From Leptodontidium sp. MPI-SDFR-AT-0119 (taxonomy: Eukaryota > Ascomycota > Leotiomycetes > Helotiales > Leptodontidiaceae): a DNA stretch of 64,000 bases. The stretch is taken from positions 2,170,001-2,234,000 of the forward strand of contig JAHLEZ010000002.1 in NCBI GenBank assembly GCA_020726505.1, written 5' to 3'. Position numbers and translations under genes: made by a program. A model generated the notes under the pieces. It made no database searches, was not told the origin of the DNA, and was given only the letters and a program-made list of their open reading frames with translations. Below, one piece after another: positions 1 to 9,785 of the stretch; within the stretch, counting starts at the first letter, position 1; every line of letters starts with the position of its first letter.

Positions 1-820
1 TAATATACGACCGGCTTTAACAATATTTATTACTTTAATATTTAAATTTAAAGCTGTTAAGTTGCGGAGTGGAGGATCGTGATGTACGGCCACCGAACGA
101 GCTAGCGAACTTTGAGCGATTGGAGATCTTGAAGCAGGTGTTAGTTCTTCAGGGTGGCCAAAACAAAGGCGGAAGAACTTCTACTTTGGCCCTGAGGCGT
201 CTTTTCAACCCTTTTTATGTCTGTAAGTAGTCTACACTACTGCAATTCAGCTCCGGAAATGTCTCCAAAAGTGATGATCACTTTTCTCCGGCCATGTGGA
301 CAAGTTTTCTCACAGAAATGCGATGTAGCTCAATTCATTACGTTGCTCTCTTTACAGCCAGGATGCAGGACTCGCGCAACCATAACTCACCTTTGGCACT
401 TGCATGCTCTCTGGGAGGGCCTGAAGAGCAGGTTCAATCGTCTCCTTTTCACGCCATCAAAACCAAGTCCTGCCACGACCACTTCCAGATGTGGTAAAAT
501 GTACTGTGAGTCATAGATGCTGCCTCCTGGTGAACTTTAGATATGCCACGTGAAGTGAAGTGAAAAGAAGTGAAATGAAGTGGAAGGGCGTGGAGTGAAA
601 TGAGATGAAATGAAGTGAAGTGAAGTGAAGTGAAGTGAAGTGAAGGCTAGTAGATCTCATTTGTAGAACAGCGTGGCCTAGTAGGTCTCATCGAAATCAT
701 CGTGTGGCGGGCCGATCCCATGAGCGACGAAGATATCATCCGCAGCTCCCGTGACTGGCGTGGATAGGTGTATATTAGCCCGCATTTGGACACATATTTT
801 GGTCTTCCTTGCACCAACTC
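1..820. other. Left-edge stretch without a supported gene
   Basis: The first 60 bases are very AT-rich with runs of TA dinucleotides, unlike the DNA that follows, and may be the edge of a mutated (RIP-like) repeat outside the window. The rest has only short open frames without recognisable domains. It also contains the 3' flank of the kinase gene that ends at 821 and the microsatellite listed separately. Confidence 0.4.
551..644. repeat. Imperfect GAAGT pentanucleotide microsatellite
   Basis: About 18 copies of the pentamer TGAAG and one-base variants (TGAAA, TGAGA, TGGAG) lie in tandem. The last 30 bases are perfect, so the array probably still changes length by slippage. It lies downstream of the kinase gene. 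Confidence 0.85.
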
Positions 821-2299
821 CTACTCCTCTACATCTCCTAGAAGCCAAGGGTCTTCTAATAGCTCAGATGGCGACGCTCTCGATTCTGGTGTCCATCTAA
901 CCATTTTGCGGACAAAGTCGAGGAAGTCTTTCTTATTGGAAGACTCGAGATTTCTCTCCGATTCTTCCCAAGACACTAATAGGACAGGATTGAGACACTT
1001 CCAGTTGCCTATCGTATGCATATTAGGTTAGCGGATGCATGCACATGTTTAGACTCGAGCATTTACCTTTGTCATCGAAGTAAACGGAGCTGTACTCGCT
1101 TCGCTGGAGGAACTCGAGGGGAGGAGGCCCCAAAAGACCAACTATACTAGCAAGATGGAAGCGATTTCCATACTTGTTGGTCTCAGGATCAAGCCCATCA
1201 AACATGCGCCTGTTTTCAAACATGTCCCAGACCTAGAAGCTCTCATTAGTGTCGCGCTATTAACCACATACAGGAGATATCGCACCATGACTCCGACGTT
1301 CCATATGTCCACAGCATAGCCCCAGGACATCTCTAGAATAACTTCGGGGGCCCGGTAAGGATCCGGCTGGATGTCATGGCAGTGCTCAACCTGTCCATTC
1401 CGAGCAAGGGAGAAGTCACACAGGATAGGACGACCAAACTTTGTTAGAGTACCGAAATTTGCGCTTCTATAGAGATTGTACCCGTTAACACTTCTGTAGA
1501 GGCTCGATGTCGCTATTTCCTCTGTATCAAGCTGTTCCACGATAGATGGATCGACTAATCCCAGCAAGATATTCTCTTCTTTTATATCTAGCACTCTGTT
1601 AACGTTCCACATGGCATCGTGACAGGAACGGCCTGACCTGTGTGACTTATACGGCACTCGCTATACAAGAAATCTAGTGCGAGCAGCAAATGGATCAAAA
1701 TCTGCTTAAGCATTGCCTCAGGTAGTTTGCGATCTGGGTGAGCGCACCGGAGGCTCAATATGTCGTTCGAAAGCAGGTCATGAACCAAACATCGATGAAG
1801 ATTCCTATCTCTGCTCGTGATTAAAAAGGAATCCTAAATAGTGCGGACATACATCGCCCCAGGATAGTCGGGGTTCCCGGTGCTAAGATGTTTGCAGATG
1901 GCAGCTTCATTGTCAATCTCATCTTCTGCAACTAAATCGTAGACGTAAAGTTTCAGTGCTGCATATTTATTCGTGCTATATATCTGGTCAATGCTAGACT
2001 CCACCTAAACGCCTGCCGAATTTCACTCACGCCAGGTTACGACAGTACCAGATCGTGCTTGCTGATCCAAAGCCAAGTTTTGCCACGACCTTATACTTTT
2101 TATTGATGACTTCGCCCAAGGTCATCGGGTAGAATTTCTCGAAGCCTACCTCTCGCTCTTCCTCAAATGGAGTGGCCGACGATGATATAGAGCGCGATGT
2201 GACGAGGCCTGCGCTATACAAGAAGTGAGACGATATAAGATGAGACCTATGCAAGACTGGTGCTCGCAGCTGCAAGAATATACGAGGGCGAGAAAACAT
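821..2299 (-). CDS. SRPK-like serine/threonine protein kinase (split gene)
   Basis: This is a protein kinase of the fungal SRPK-like (serine/arginine-rich protein kinase) group, with about six exons. The first exon has a basic, Ser/Arg-rich leader of about 45 residues, then the family's [13 protein letters not shown] element and the glycine-rich loop GFGSAS. A 50-bp intron (1588-1637) joins the catalytic loop to give HTDIKEEN. The activation segment has DFSLAR where most kinases have DFG, followed by the APE motif (RAPEVILE) and the DIWNVGVM helix. The last exon has the usual C-terminal FLDFVRKM...LLEDPWL helix before the stop. Start ATG is at 2299. The leader could be a mitochondrial presequence, but similar leaders are common in this fungal family. 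The Gly-to-Ser change in DFG may weaken magnesium binding, so activity is uncertain. The substrate is not predictable. Confidence 0.8.
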
Positions 2300-3000
2300 G
2301 GAGGTTTACACTACGGGCAAGTGATGGTGAACTTAAATTTAATTAAGGGAGTTGTGTTTTCACGTGTCGCTCTTCAATATCACCTGATTGCACAGCAAGC
2401 TTGTAGATCAAATCAACGAAAAAATTTGAGCTATATCAAATTATACGAGAGCCATGTATGAAGTAGAATGTCCTGATATAGATTTTCAAAGGAAAATTTG
2501 GAAAGTCTTCCGTGAGAAGCACCACATCAAGACACGCAATAAAGTAGCGATTGAACATCAATACCAAAAGGTTGCAAATAGGATTTACACCAACCCCTAT
2601 GAAGAGTCACAGCCTTAGCAAGATAGACACAATCGATCTGAATCTCCAGCTGGTAAAATAAGGTTCATTAGAGGTGAAAGTGGAAAGTCGATCATTCCGC
2701 CGATTTCTTCGCCTCCATGTGAAGAACTATTGGCACGTGACACCGTCGATTCTTCGAAAACAGTTCCGAATAGCATCATCGATTGCGACAACGACTCAAC
2801 ACCATCACCCACCCCAATGACAGCTATTAAATCGCGATCTGAACTCCTTACTGGCCCTATTTCTGCCTCTTGGTAAGCTCTCTGCGCTCCTAGCCGCCTC
2901 CATATCCTCACAGTAACAGGTCCTCGTCGTCGTGGCTCCCATCCATCTCTTGTCTTCCAGCGGCGACAACTTCCTCGAGCGCTGGCGAGGTCAGTGGGGC
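2300..3000. promoter_or_regulatory. Intergenic region between divergent genes
   Basis: This 0.7-kb gap separates two genes transcribed away from each other and must hold both promoters. A short open frame starting at ATG 2817 is followed by a GTAAGC donor, but no acceptor brings it into frame with the downstream gene, so I do not call it an exon. I see no TATA box of note. Confidence 0.4.
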
Positions 3001-5715
3001 ATGAATTCCACAGTAGCGACCTATACGCCACTAGAATGTCTATTACTATTCCAAACGTTGGTCGCATACGGCACGGAAGAGCAAGATTTTGAACGGATAT
3101 CGAGTCTTCTTACGAACAATAACCTGATCAAGGACGCGGAGACGTACGACGCGCAGAGATTGAGCGCCGAAGCTCTGCGACAATTGTATTTGCAGCTACT
3201 GCGCGATGAAATAAGGGCAGAAGAGGAGGTTCAGGATGACCAGACGTCGAAGAAACGAAAGCTTCCAACACCTCCGCTCCCATCAATTAAGGATGCTCAG
3301 GAATACAAGGAGAAGTTGCCTTCGTTGGTGGATCGCCTCTACGCGCGATATCGAGAGTTTATGGTGAAGGCGATTCTAGAGGACGAGAGGAGATATGCTA
3401 CAATCCAGGAAGAGATTCGGGAGATCGAGAGGGGAGAATGGGATGACAAGATATTGGAGGAAGACAAGGTCTTGAATGAGATGGCTATGGAAACACCAAA
3501 GACGAATGGGGTACAGGTGACTTTGCCTCAGCAAAGTAAGCCAGAGTCTATGAAGCTACCATCCCGGCCGAACTCCCCTCTGCCATCTCCAAAGCCCGAA
3601 GCACTAGCTATCAGTAATGTCCCGAACAGCAAAGACTCAACGTCAGTCTCTTCAAGACTTCCAGAGCCAGCTCGAGCTCAGGGCTTCCCTCCCCCTCTTC
3701 CAAAAACAGGGAGCATTGGACCGCATGGACCTTCTCCTCTTCAAGGCTTTCAACCGGATCAAAGACCACAGGTTCAACCAGGATTTGGGCAAGGCCAGCC
3801 TCCTCACCATGTCCAACCCGCCACGCACTCTGGCCAATCTCCAGCCAGCTACAAACAATGGGAGACTCTTTCACAGTCCAGTTTCCAACCACCTCACAAC
3901 GTACAGTACAACCAGTACCCCCCGCAACCTCAACCGTTGCCGCAATCCCATCAATCGAGACCATTCTCTAGTCCTCATGGCGTCCCTCCTCCTCAACCAC
4001 ATGTACCATCATCCCCAGTCAGTCAACATCCTAACCAAATTGGTATGCCTCCTTCGAACGGCATCCACAGACCACCCAGCTCTCCTGCTTTGCCTCTTGA
4101 TGCATTAGCAGATGCTGCTGGTCAACACCGTGCTCATTCTGGATCTCCTCTGATGCAACAAGGCCCTCACGGATCCCCAATGATGCAGCAAGGACTTCCT
4201 CATGGAGCACCCATGATGCAATATCCTGCCCCTCATGGCTCCCCTATGATGCAGCAAACCCCCCAAATGTATCCAGGAACTCCAATCATGCAAGCTCCTC
4301 CGCCTGGTGCCCAATACACACCTCACCAAAGATCCCCCTCCGCGAATGGACCCGTTCCGTTCACTCCGCAATACGTACCCTTCCCGGGTCCTCAGCAGTT
4401 TCAACCACAGCAAAACCATCGTACGCCCTTTCAGCAACCCAACATCGCTCAACAGCAACCCAAAACTTACAACTCTCCTTATAATGCTGGTCTTGAGCGC
4501 AAGCCTTCCATTCTTCCTCAGACCCCGTTCTCCCGGGGATTGCCTCGACATAGTACTGGAAGTGGAACAGTATGGACACCAAATCCTTCCGGTTCCACTC
4601 CCAAAACCCTCGCGCCGTTCGACCCCCCAAAGATGGAGCCACTGAGTCCTATCTTACACACAGCCAAGCTGCCCGAGAAGAAGAGTCCCAAAAAGAAGAC
4701 GCCTAAGAAACCCGAGCCTGCAAAAACATTACAGTCAGTGGAGCAACCCAAGAAGCAGCCCAGACCTAAAATTTCCCGGGCTAGTTATCGTGGTCGAGCA
4801 GGCAGTACGGCATCGTCTGTTATTGCAGGCTCGCATAGAAGTCAATCCGTCATGTCTCACGCGGATGAACTATCTTTAGACAACGATAACATCAACCGTA
4901 ATGTGAAGCAAGAAGTTGCGACACCCATTGGAATCGATGATGCTGGTGATACTACTGCCGACGAGCTGCCTCGAGCAGGTCCTTCGCCTACGAAATCGAT
5001 GAAGAGGAAACGGGCATCTAGTATTCCATTTGCACCGATCGAAGCCAGACCCTCAAATCCACCATCCCTTGTTCTTTGGACAAAGGCGTTCCCCAAGATT
5101 TCCTCGTCTGCCTTGGAATCTATTGCAGGACACAAAAATGCAAGCACATTTTCGTTTCCAGTCAAGGAGCGAGATGCACCTGGTTATAAAAATCTCATTC
5201 TTCGACCTCAGGATTTGAAGTCTATTCGATCGGCAATTTTGGCTGGTTCTCGCGCTGCAACTGCAGTCGTTGCTGAAGATCCAAGTCTCAATGCGAACCC
5301 CACTGCATCAAGTGTTTTGCTTCCCATTTCTGAAGATCTCATCCCACCCAAGGGCATCATCAACTACGCTCAGCTCGAGAAGGAATTGATGCGGATGTTT
5401 GCAAATGCCATCATGTTCAATGCTGACCCAGACCGAGGACTTGGTAGAAGATTTCACGAGAATGGGAAGGATAAGGGAGATGTCATTGGCTACGAATTTG
5501 ATGTAGATGGGATCGTCAAGGTTACGAAAGCTATGTTTGCGGATGTCGAGAAGGTTGTTGGGAGCCTTAGGAGTGCCGAACGAAGAAGCGAAGAGATGAG
5601 GGAGAGTTCCACAGTCAGACAAGCAGCCGAAGACGACGATGCTGATGAATTAGCTGGTGATGGAGATTCACATGTGGGAAACACAGGAACTGTGAAGCGT
5701 CGAAGAAAGGGATGA
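3001..5715 (+). CDS. Bromodomain protein, BRD8/Bdc1-like (probable NuA4 subunit)
   Basis: A single exon encodes 904 residues. The N-terminal 75 residues (TPLECLLLFQTL..., then a helical RQLYLQLLRDEI stretch) and a coiled-coil-like acidic/basic segment to about residue 185 resemble the conserved start of fungal BRD8-type proteins. The middle (about 190-600) is a low-complexity Pro/Gln/Ser/His region with MMQQ-type repeats, followed by a Lys-rich block. The C-terminus (about 695-870) reads as a bromodomain: a KISSSALE helix, the ZA-loop segment APGYKNLILRP, then MRMFANAIMFNAD, the asparagine-bearing helix that binds acetyl-lysine. Fission yeast Bdc1 and human BRD8 are subunits of the NuA4/TIP60 histone acetyltransferase, so a chromatin role in the nucleus is likely. 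ATG 3001 is the first ATG in frame. The frame stays open upstream without an ATG. Confidence 0.78.
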   Translation: MNSTVATYTPLECLLLFQTLVAYGTEEQDFERISSLLTNNNLIKDAETYDAQRLSAEALRQLYLQLLRDEIRAEEEVQDDQTSKKRKLPTPPLPSIKDAQEYKEKLPSLVDRLYARYREFMVKAILEDERRYATIQEEIREIERGEWDDKILEEDKVLNEMAMETPKTNGVQVTLPQQSKPESMKLPSRPNSPLPSPKPEALAISNVPNSKDSTSVSSRLPEPARAQGFPPPLPKTGSIGPHGPSPLQGFQPDQRPQVQPGFGQGQPPHHVQPATHSGQSPASYKQWETLSQSSFQPPHNVQYNQYPPQPQPLPQSHQSRPFSSPHGVPPPQPHVPSSPVSQHPNQIGMPPSNGIHRPPSSPALPLDALADAAGQHRAHSGSPLMQQGPHGSPMMQQGLPHGAPMMQYPAPHGSPMMQQTPQMYPGTPIMQAPPPGAQYTPHQRSPSANGPVPFTPQYVPFPGPQQFQPQQNHRTPFQQPNIAQQQPKTYNSPYNAGLERKPSILPQTPFSRGLPRHSTGSGTVWTPNPSGSTPKTLAPFDPPKMEPLSPILHTAKLPEKKSPKKKTPKKPEPAKTLQSVEQPKKQPRPKISRASYRGRAGSTASSVIAGSHRSQSVMSHADELSLDNDNINRNVKQEVATPIGIDDAGDTTADELPRAGPSPTKSMKRKRASSIPFAPIEARPSNPPSLVLWTKAFPKISSSALESIAGHKNASTFSFPVKERDAPGYKNLILRPQDLKSIRSAILAGSRAATAVVAEDPSLNANPTASSVLLPISEDLIPPKGIINYAQLEKELMRMFANAIMFNADPDRGLGRRFHENGKDKGDVIGYEFDVDGIVKVTKAMFADVEKVVGSLRSAERRSEEMRESSTVRQAAEDDDADELAGDGDSHVGNTGTVKRRRKG

Positions 5716-6679
5716 AGTGTACTAGGGGTTCCAAAATGTAATTTTATAGAACTGTAATCAATACGTGGCTATGAGCCCAATTATTTGCAACTCATGTGTC
5801 CAGACTCATGTGCGCAACATGGGCGGATTAATATTGTTATTCGTAATCGAGTGTTTTGTTGGTTTCGGGTCCAATCTACCTAGACGAAAGAATTAATTTA
5901 TTCTTCGACGTCGCGTTCTTCGTAACGCATGAATTCCGCAGTACGAAGGATCTTTCTGCAAATATTCCTTGCCGTGACGATTCATGGCTCGCCTCCATGG
6001 CCCTATTTTCATTGCCAGCAAGTTGCCTCCACGTGCCTCGCAGACAATCTTGGCGGCTGGGCCGGCATCTCCAACAATAGGCTCTCGTTACGTAACTCGG
6101 AACACGGTTTGAAAAGGTTCAATACTATGGGGTAATACCGACCAAAGTCCTTGGACTATGGGGTAATACAGTGCCAGGGCAACTCAGCACGAGGTGTGAA
6201 GTTTAGTCAATACACGCACGATTTATAAAAGTGCGGGGGGTGATTGGATGGCCGGGAACTTGGCGTCGTTGGCGAGCATGTCGTGATGAGATGAGGGTAT
6301 TTTGAGATGTGAGTGAATTCGGTGCACGATTTATAATAGCTGGGGAAGTGGGTGAGGCGATTGGATGTTCCCTGGGCTTGGAACAAGAACTGTGTCGAGG
6401 CTGCAGGCACGGATCCAGGCAAATTTGTTTCAATCATGTCGTGATGACGAGGATGGCGAGTCCAGTCAGTCAGTCAGTGAGGTATGTGTTCTAGATGCAT
6501 CGTGAGGGGAAGTTTTCCCATATATTACGAGGTGTCCTGGAGCAGAACTGACTTCGAGTGTCAACAAAAGCCCTTCAAACTGTTGTGAGTTGTGGATTTC
6601 AATCGTCCTCTGTTTTTAACGCAAGATCTCTTGTTATTCAACTGCACTTCTCATCCTCGACATCAAGTCCACTCTCACA
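5716..6679. other. Intergenic region with short duplicated segments
   Basis: No gene is supported here. The 14-mer CTATGGGGTAATAC occurs at about 6125 and again at about 6159. A longer imperfect duplication around CACGATTTATAA (about 6216 and 6328) is followed in both copies by a G-rich run and GATTGGATG. These look like relics of local duplication upstream of the F-box gene. Confidence 0.5.
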
Positions 6680-8192
6680 ATGACTTCTCTATCTTTCATG
6701 GACTGGGTATCCAGCGTAAAGGGAGCACCATCTCATGCTGCCGGCTCATCTCCCCTCGAACGTCTTCCTACGGAACTTTTAAACAGAATCCTCCTCTACG
6801 TCGCCGCACCTACAAGAAACAAGGGCTGGGATATCCCTCATGCTTTGCCAGGTACGTAGAGTCAATTCTATACCAAATTCTTTCTAATAATTTTCAGGTG
6901 ACAGCTCCAATCGACCAAGCAGTTTGCTGTCATGCCTTCAAATCTCTCACCGATTTCACGACATTGCCTTGTTCATGATGTACAGGGAACCCAACATCCG
7001 AACTCCAAAGGTCTCGTCAATCACCCGATTTTTCGACACTCTAGAACAAAATCCCGAGTTGAGACCTTTGGTTCGGACATTTGACATCACTCGATCTGCT
7101 CTTTGCGGGTACCATCTCACCCATGACAAGATTTCTCGTCTTCCTCGACTTCGAGATCTTCGTTTATCACTCAGTCATTTCAAAGACGCCAGAATGTTGC
7201 ACAAGTTGTTGTTTGGACTGCCGGATCTGGAATCACTCACACTGGACGTCAGCCAATTAAACGAGAAGACGCAGATGCTGAGAGGTGCATTTGATTCCTT
7301 GCCGGATGAACTGTCAAGCTCGATCAGAAGTTTGAAGTTCACTGATACTTCTGGAGCTGGTGGTTTGCACATCCCTGGAGTCCTGGAACATCTACTCCCA
7401 CGGATGGGAAAATTGAGAGTCTTGGATGTGAGCCGGACTTGTGTGACGGTGGAAGCTCTTTCATCGATTGCATCGTCGGCGAAATTGACACATCTCAACA
7501 TCTGGGGGTGTCGAGACCTGGATCTGGACGAGCTTGTCACTTTCTTGACTTCCCACCCAGCAGTGAAAGACTCACTAGCGGTTCTCAAAGCAGGCTATGT
7601 CGCCGACGCAGCACCACTGAGTGAAAGACAGATCAACACCTTCCTCTCTCAAGCACCGCGAACTCTGCGCTCTCTTGACCTCAGCATGTCAAACATGGGA
7701 CCAAGCAACCTTCCACATCTCCAGAAGATATGTAGGCAGCTGGAAGAGTTAAGCGTTGGACGAAATCTCGAGATGTACGATATCGAGCACATGCTTCTAA
7801 AGCCTACATACGAGTTTCAAGACGAATATCGTTCATTCCCCCTCCAGGAAACCACAAAGGAAGAAGCCAAACACGAAGCAATCTTGGAACCGATGAGGAA
7901 TGCTATTGCGCTCTGTCGACTACGCCATCGCTTGGATTCCGTAGTGTTGTCAGAAGATGGGAGGCAGGTACGGGCATCTACGTTGCGGTATCTGAATCTG
8001 AGTTCGATATCGGCGGAAGAGCAGGGGCAGATCAAGCAATCTGTACTACTTGGCTCACAAACGGGTTCGTTGGAGGTCATCGAGTTGGCGAATATTCCAT
8101 GGGAGGACTTTCAGGCTTTGCCTAGGTTGTGTGCTGCTGTCGGTTGGAGAGAGCATTGGGAGGATAAGAGGGTTTGGGTTGAGAGACTGTAA
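6680..8192 (+). CDS. F-box/LRR-like protein
   Basis: Two exons (6680-6851 and 6898-8192, with a 46-bp GT-AG intron) encode 488 residues in frame. An F-box-like motif (SSPLERLPTELLNRILLYVA) sits at about residues 23-43 and runs into the second exon (LLSCLQISHRFHDIAL). The rest carries irregular leucine-rich repeats such as LRDLRLSLSHF, LESLTLDVSQL, LRVLDVSRTC, LTHLNIWGCRDL and LRSLDLSMSNM. Proteins of this layout are usually substrate receptors of SCF ubiquitin ligases. The target cannot be inferred. The start is ATG 6680, directly before MTSLSFMDW. The gene ends tail to tail with the FAH hydrolase gene at 8423. Confidence 0.82.
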
Positions 8193-8422
8193 CTGTGGTT
8201 GAGGGCCTGTAAAGAAGATTCTTGAGTGGGCTGTTTGAAAAGGGTCATTTGGAGTCATGGTAGGATGGTATCAAAAGTTTCGAAGAAGCTAAGTAATGGT
8301 AATTATCAAGGAATACTAAAGAAGGGTCAACAGAAAGGAGTCGATGCCAAGAAATACATTCCATTTTGCTGATTCAAGCCGACTTGACTGACGATTTCCA
8401 TCTACCACTCAGAAGCATTTTT

Positions 8423-9367
8423 TCACTTCTCAAAAATAATCTTATTCCTCAAGGCCCCAATACCTTCAATATCAACCTCAACAACATCACCGTCCTTCAA
8501 AAACCCCTTCGGCTCCATGAATAGACCCACCCCACTCGGCGTGCCCGTCATGATGGCCGTTCCCTTCCTTAACGTCGTTCCTCGGCTTAGATGCGCAATG
8601 ATCTGCTTGATAGTCCAAATCATGTCATCTGTATCAGTCTGCTGTCGAACCTCTCCGTTAACTTTAGTCGTATATGTCAACCTCTGTGGGTCAACACCTT
8701 CGGCAAGCAATACACAGGGACCAATTGGCGCGAACTTGTCAAATGATTTAGCATAGCCGAATTGATTCCCGCTGATGGAAGCTGGGATCTGGAAATTGCG
8801 AGCTGAGATGTCGTTTCCAGCTGTGTAGCCTAGGACGTAAGAGAGGGTCTCTGACTCGGGGATGTTTTTGCCGTCTCGGGAGATGATGACGGTCAGTTCG
8901 CCTTCGTAATCCAGCTGCGATTGTGCTTCCGGGTGGATGGGAATGTCTTCGTATGGTCCTGCCAGAGCGTCTGCAGGTTTGGTGAAGACGACTGGGTAAG
9001 ATGGGGGTGTGAGCTGGCAATGATTAGCTAGATGTCGAAAATAAACCTTCCTAGACTTACATTCGCTTCTTTGGCGTGATGAGCATAGTTCAGGCCGATG
9101 CACTCAAATATTGGTGTTGATTCTAAGGGGGACAGGAGCTAGAGTAGTCAGTCATGTGGATTGCACAGTTCTGTGGAGAGAAAGAGAAAAGCTCACTGTT
9201 TTGACGATTGCTTGCTTTCCCGTTTTGGTGAAACCACCATATGGATCTCCAGACAGTATATCCACAGACTTTCCTTCTAGACTTCCCTTGACGTCAGAAG
9301 AGGAAGGTTCTCCATATTGGAGAGTCTTGCTCTCGTCCTCAAAGCGGATGAATCTTTTGACACTCAT
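8423..9367 (-). CDS. Fumarylacetoacetate hydrolase (FAH) family protein
   Basis: Three exons (9367-9197, 9138-9061, 9013-8423) give 279 residues in frame. The FAH fold is clear: FECIGLNYAHHAKEA, the metal-binding YEGELTVII with its Glu pair, the family signature GYTAGNDISARNFQ, and the C-terminal MTGTPSGVG loop. Relatives are acylpyruvate or fumarylpyruvate hydrolases, 2-hydroxymuconate-type decarboxylases/isomerases and oxaloacetate decarboxylases. They act on keto-enol products of aromatic ring cleavage with Mg or Mn. It lies three genes from an extradiol dioxygenase, so the likely job is to hydrolyse or decarboxylate the opened ring. No targeting peptide is evident, so it is probably cytosolic. 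A copy of the shared 14-bp motif lies 130 bp upstream of the ATG. The exact substrate is unknown. Confidence 0.88.
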
Positions 9368-9492
9368 GATGAGTTGGTTCTGGATTCAGAGAAGCTTGAA
9401 TGTTGAAAATGGAGGTGCACAAGTTCTTCAAATCAAAAGAATAATAAAATGCTGATATCTGCAAGAAGCGTAAGTAAGAACTAGCATGGTTC

Positions 9493-9511
9493 GGAATGTC
9501 CGCAATATCCG
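9493..9511 (-). promoter_or_regulatory. Candidate cluster-regulator binding site upstream of the FAH gene
   Basis: The 14-mer GTCCGCAATATCCG at 9498-9511 occurs on the opposite strand, identically, at 13785-13798 between the dioxygenase and monooxygenase genes. It contains two CCG/CGG triplets spaced by six bases, as Zn2Cys6 dimers prefer. The overlapping CGGAATGTCCG (9492-9502) is an inverted CGG pair. Function is inferred from sequence identity and position only. Confidence 0.5.
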
Positions 9512-9785
9512 CAGCTGGTGTTGTGGACTTAGGTATTGGTAAGTGATTACACGAGGGGAGCGGAGCGCGGGGTAGTTTGGGATTACCCCACATCATTGAA
9601 TTCGCCCGCCCATACCTAGGCAGAGTTGACTAAAGAATGGCAATTCGCCCGCCTTTCTTCTTCAAATGAATGCATGGTGACGGAAAATGCACCGCTATTC
9701 CACCGTCACGTTATTGGCTACCCGTGAATATCACATGGGGAAAGTCATCAAGGAGAGCTTGGATTTGTTAATTGCCAACTTGACT

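Noticed and set aside
2817..2931. Possible upstream exon for the bromodomain gene (ATG 2817, donor GTAAGC)
   Set aside because: None of the available acceptors near 2913-2920 restores the downstream frame. ATG 3001 suffices.
3611..4645. Long frames antisense to and overlapping the bromodomain gene
   Set aside because: They follow the low-complexity Pro/Gln codons of the sense gene and carry no domain.
8517..9020. Frames on the + strand and in other frames of the FAH gene
   Set aside because: Shadows of the conserved FAH coding frame with no independent domain.
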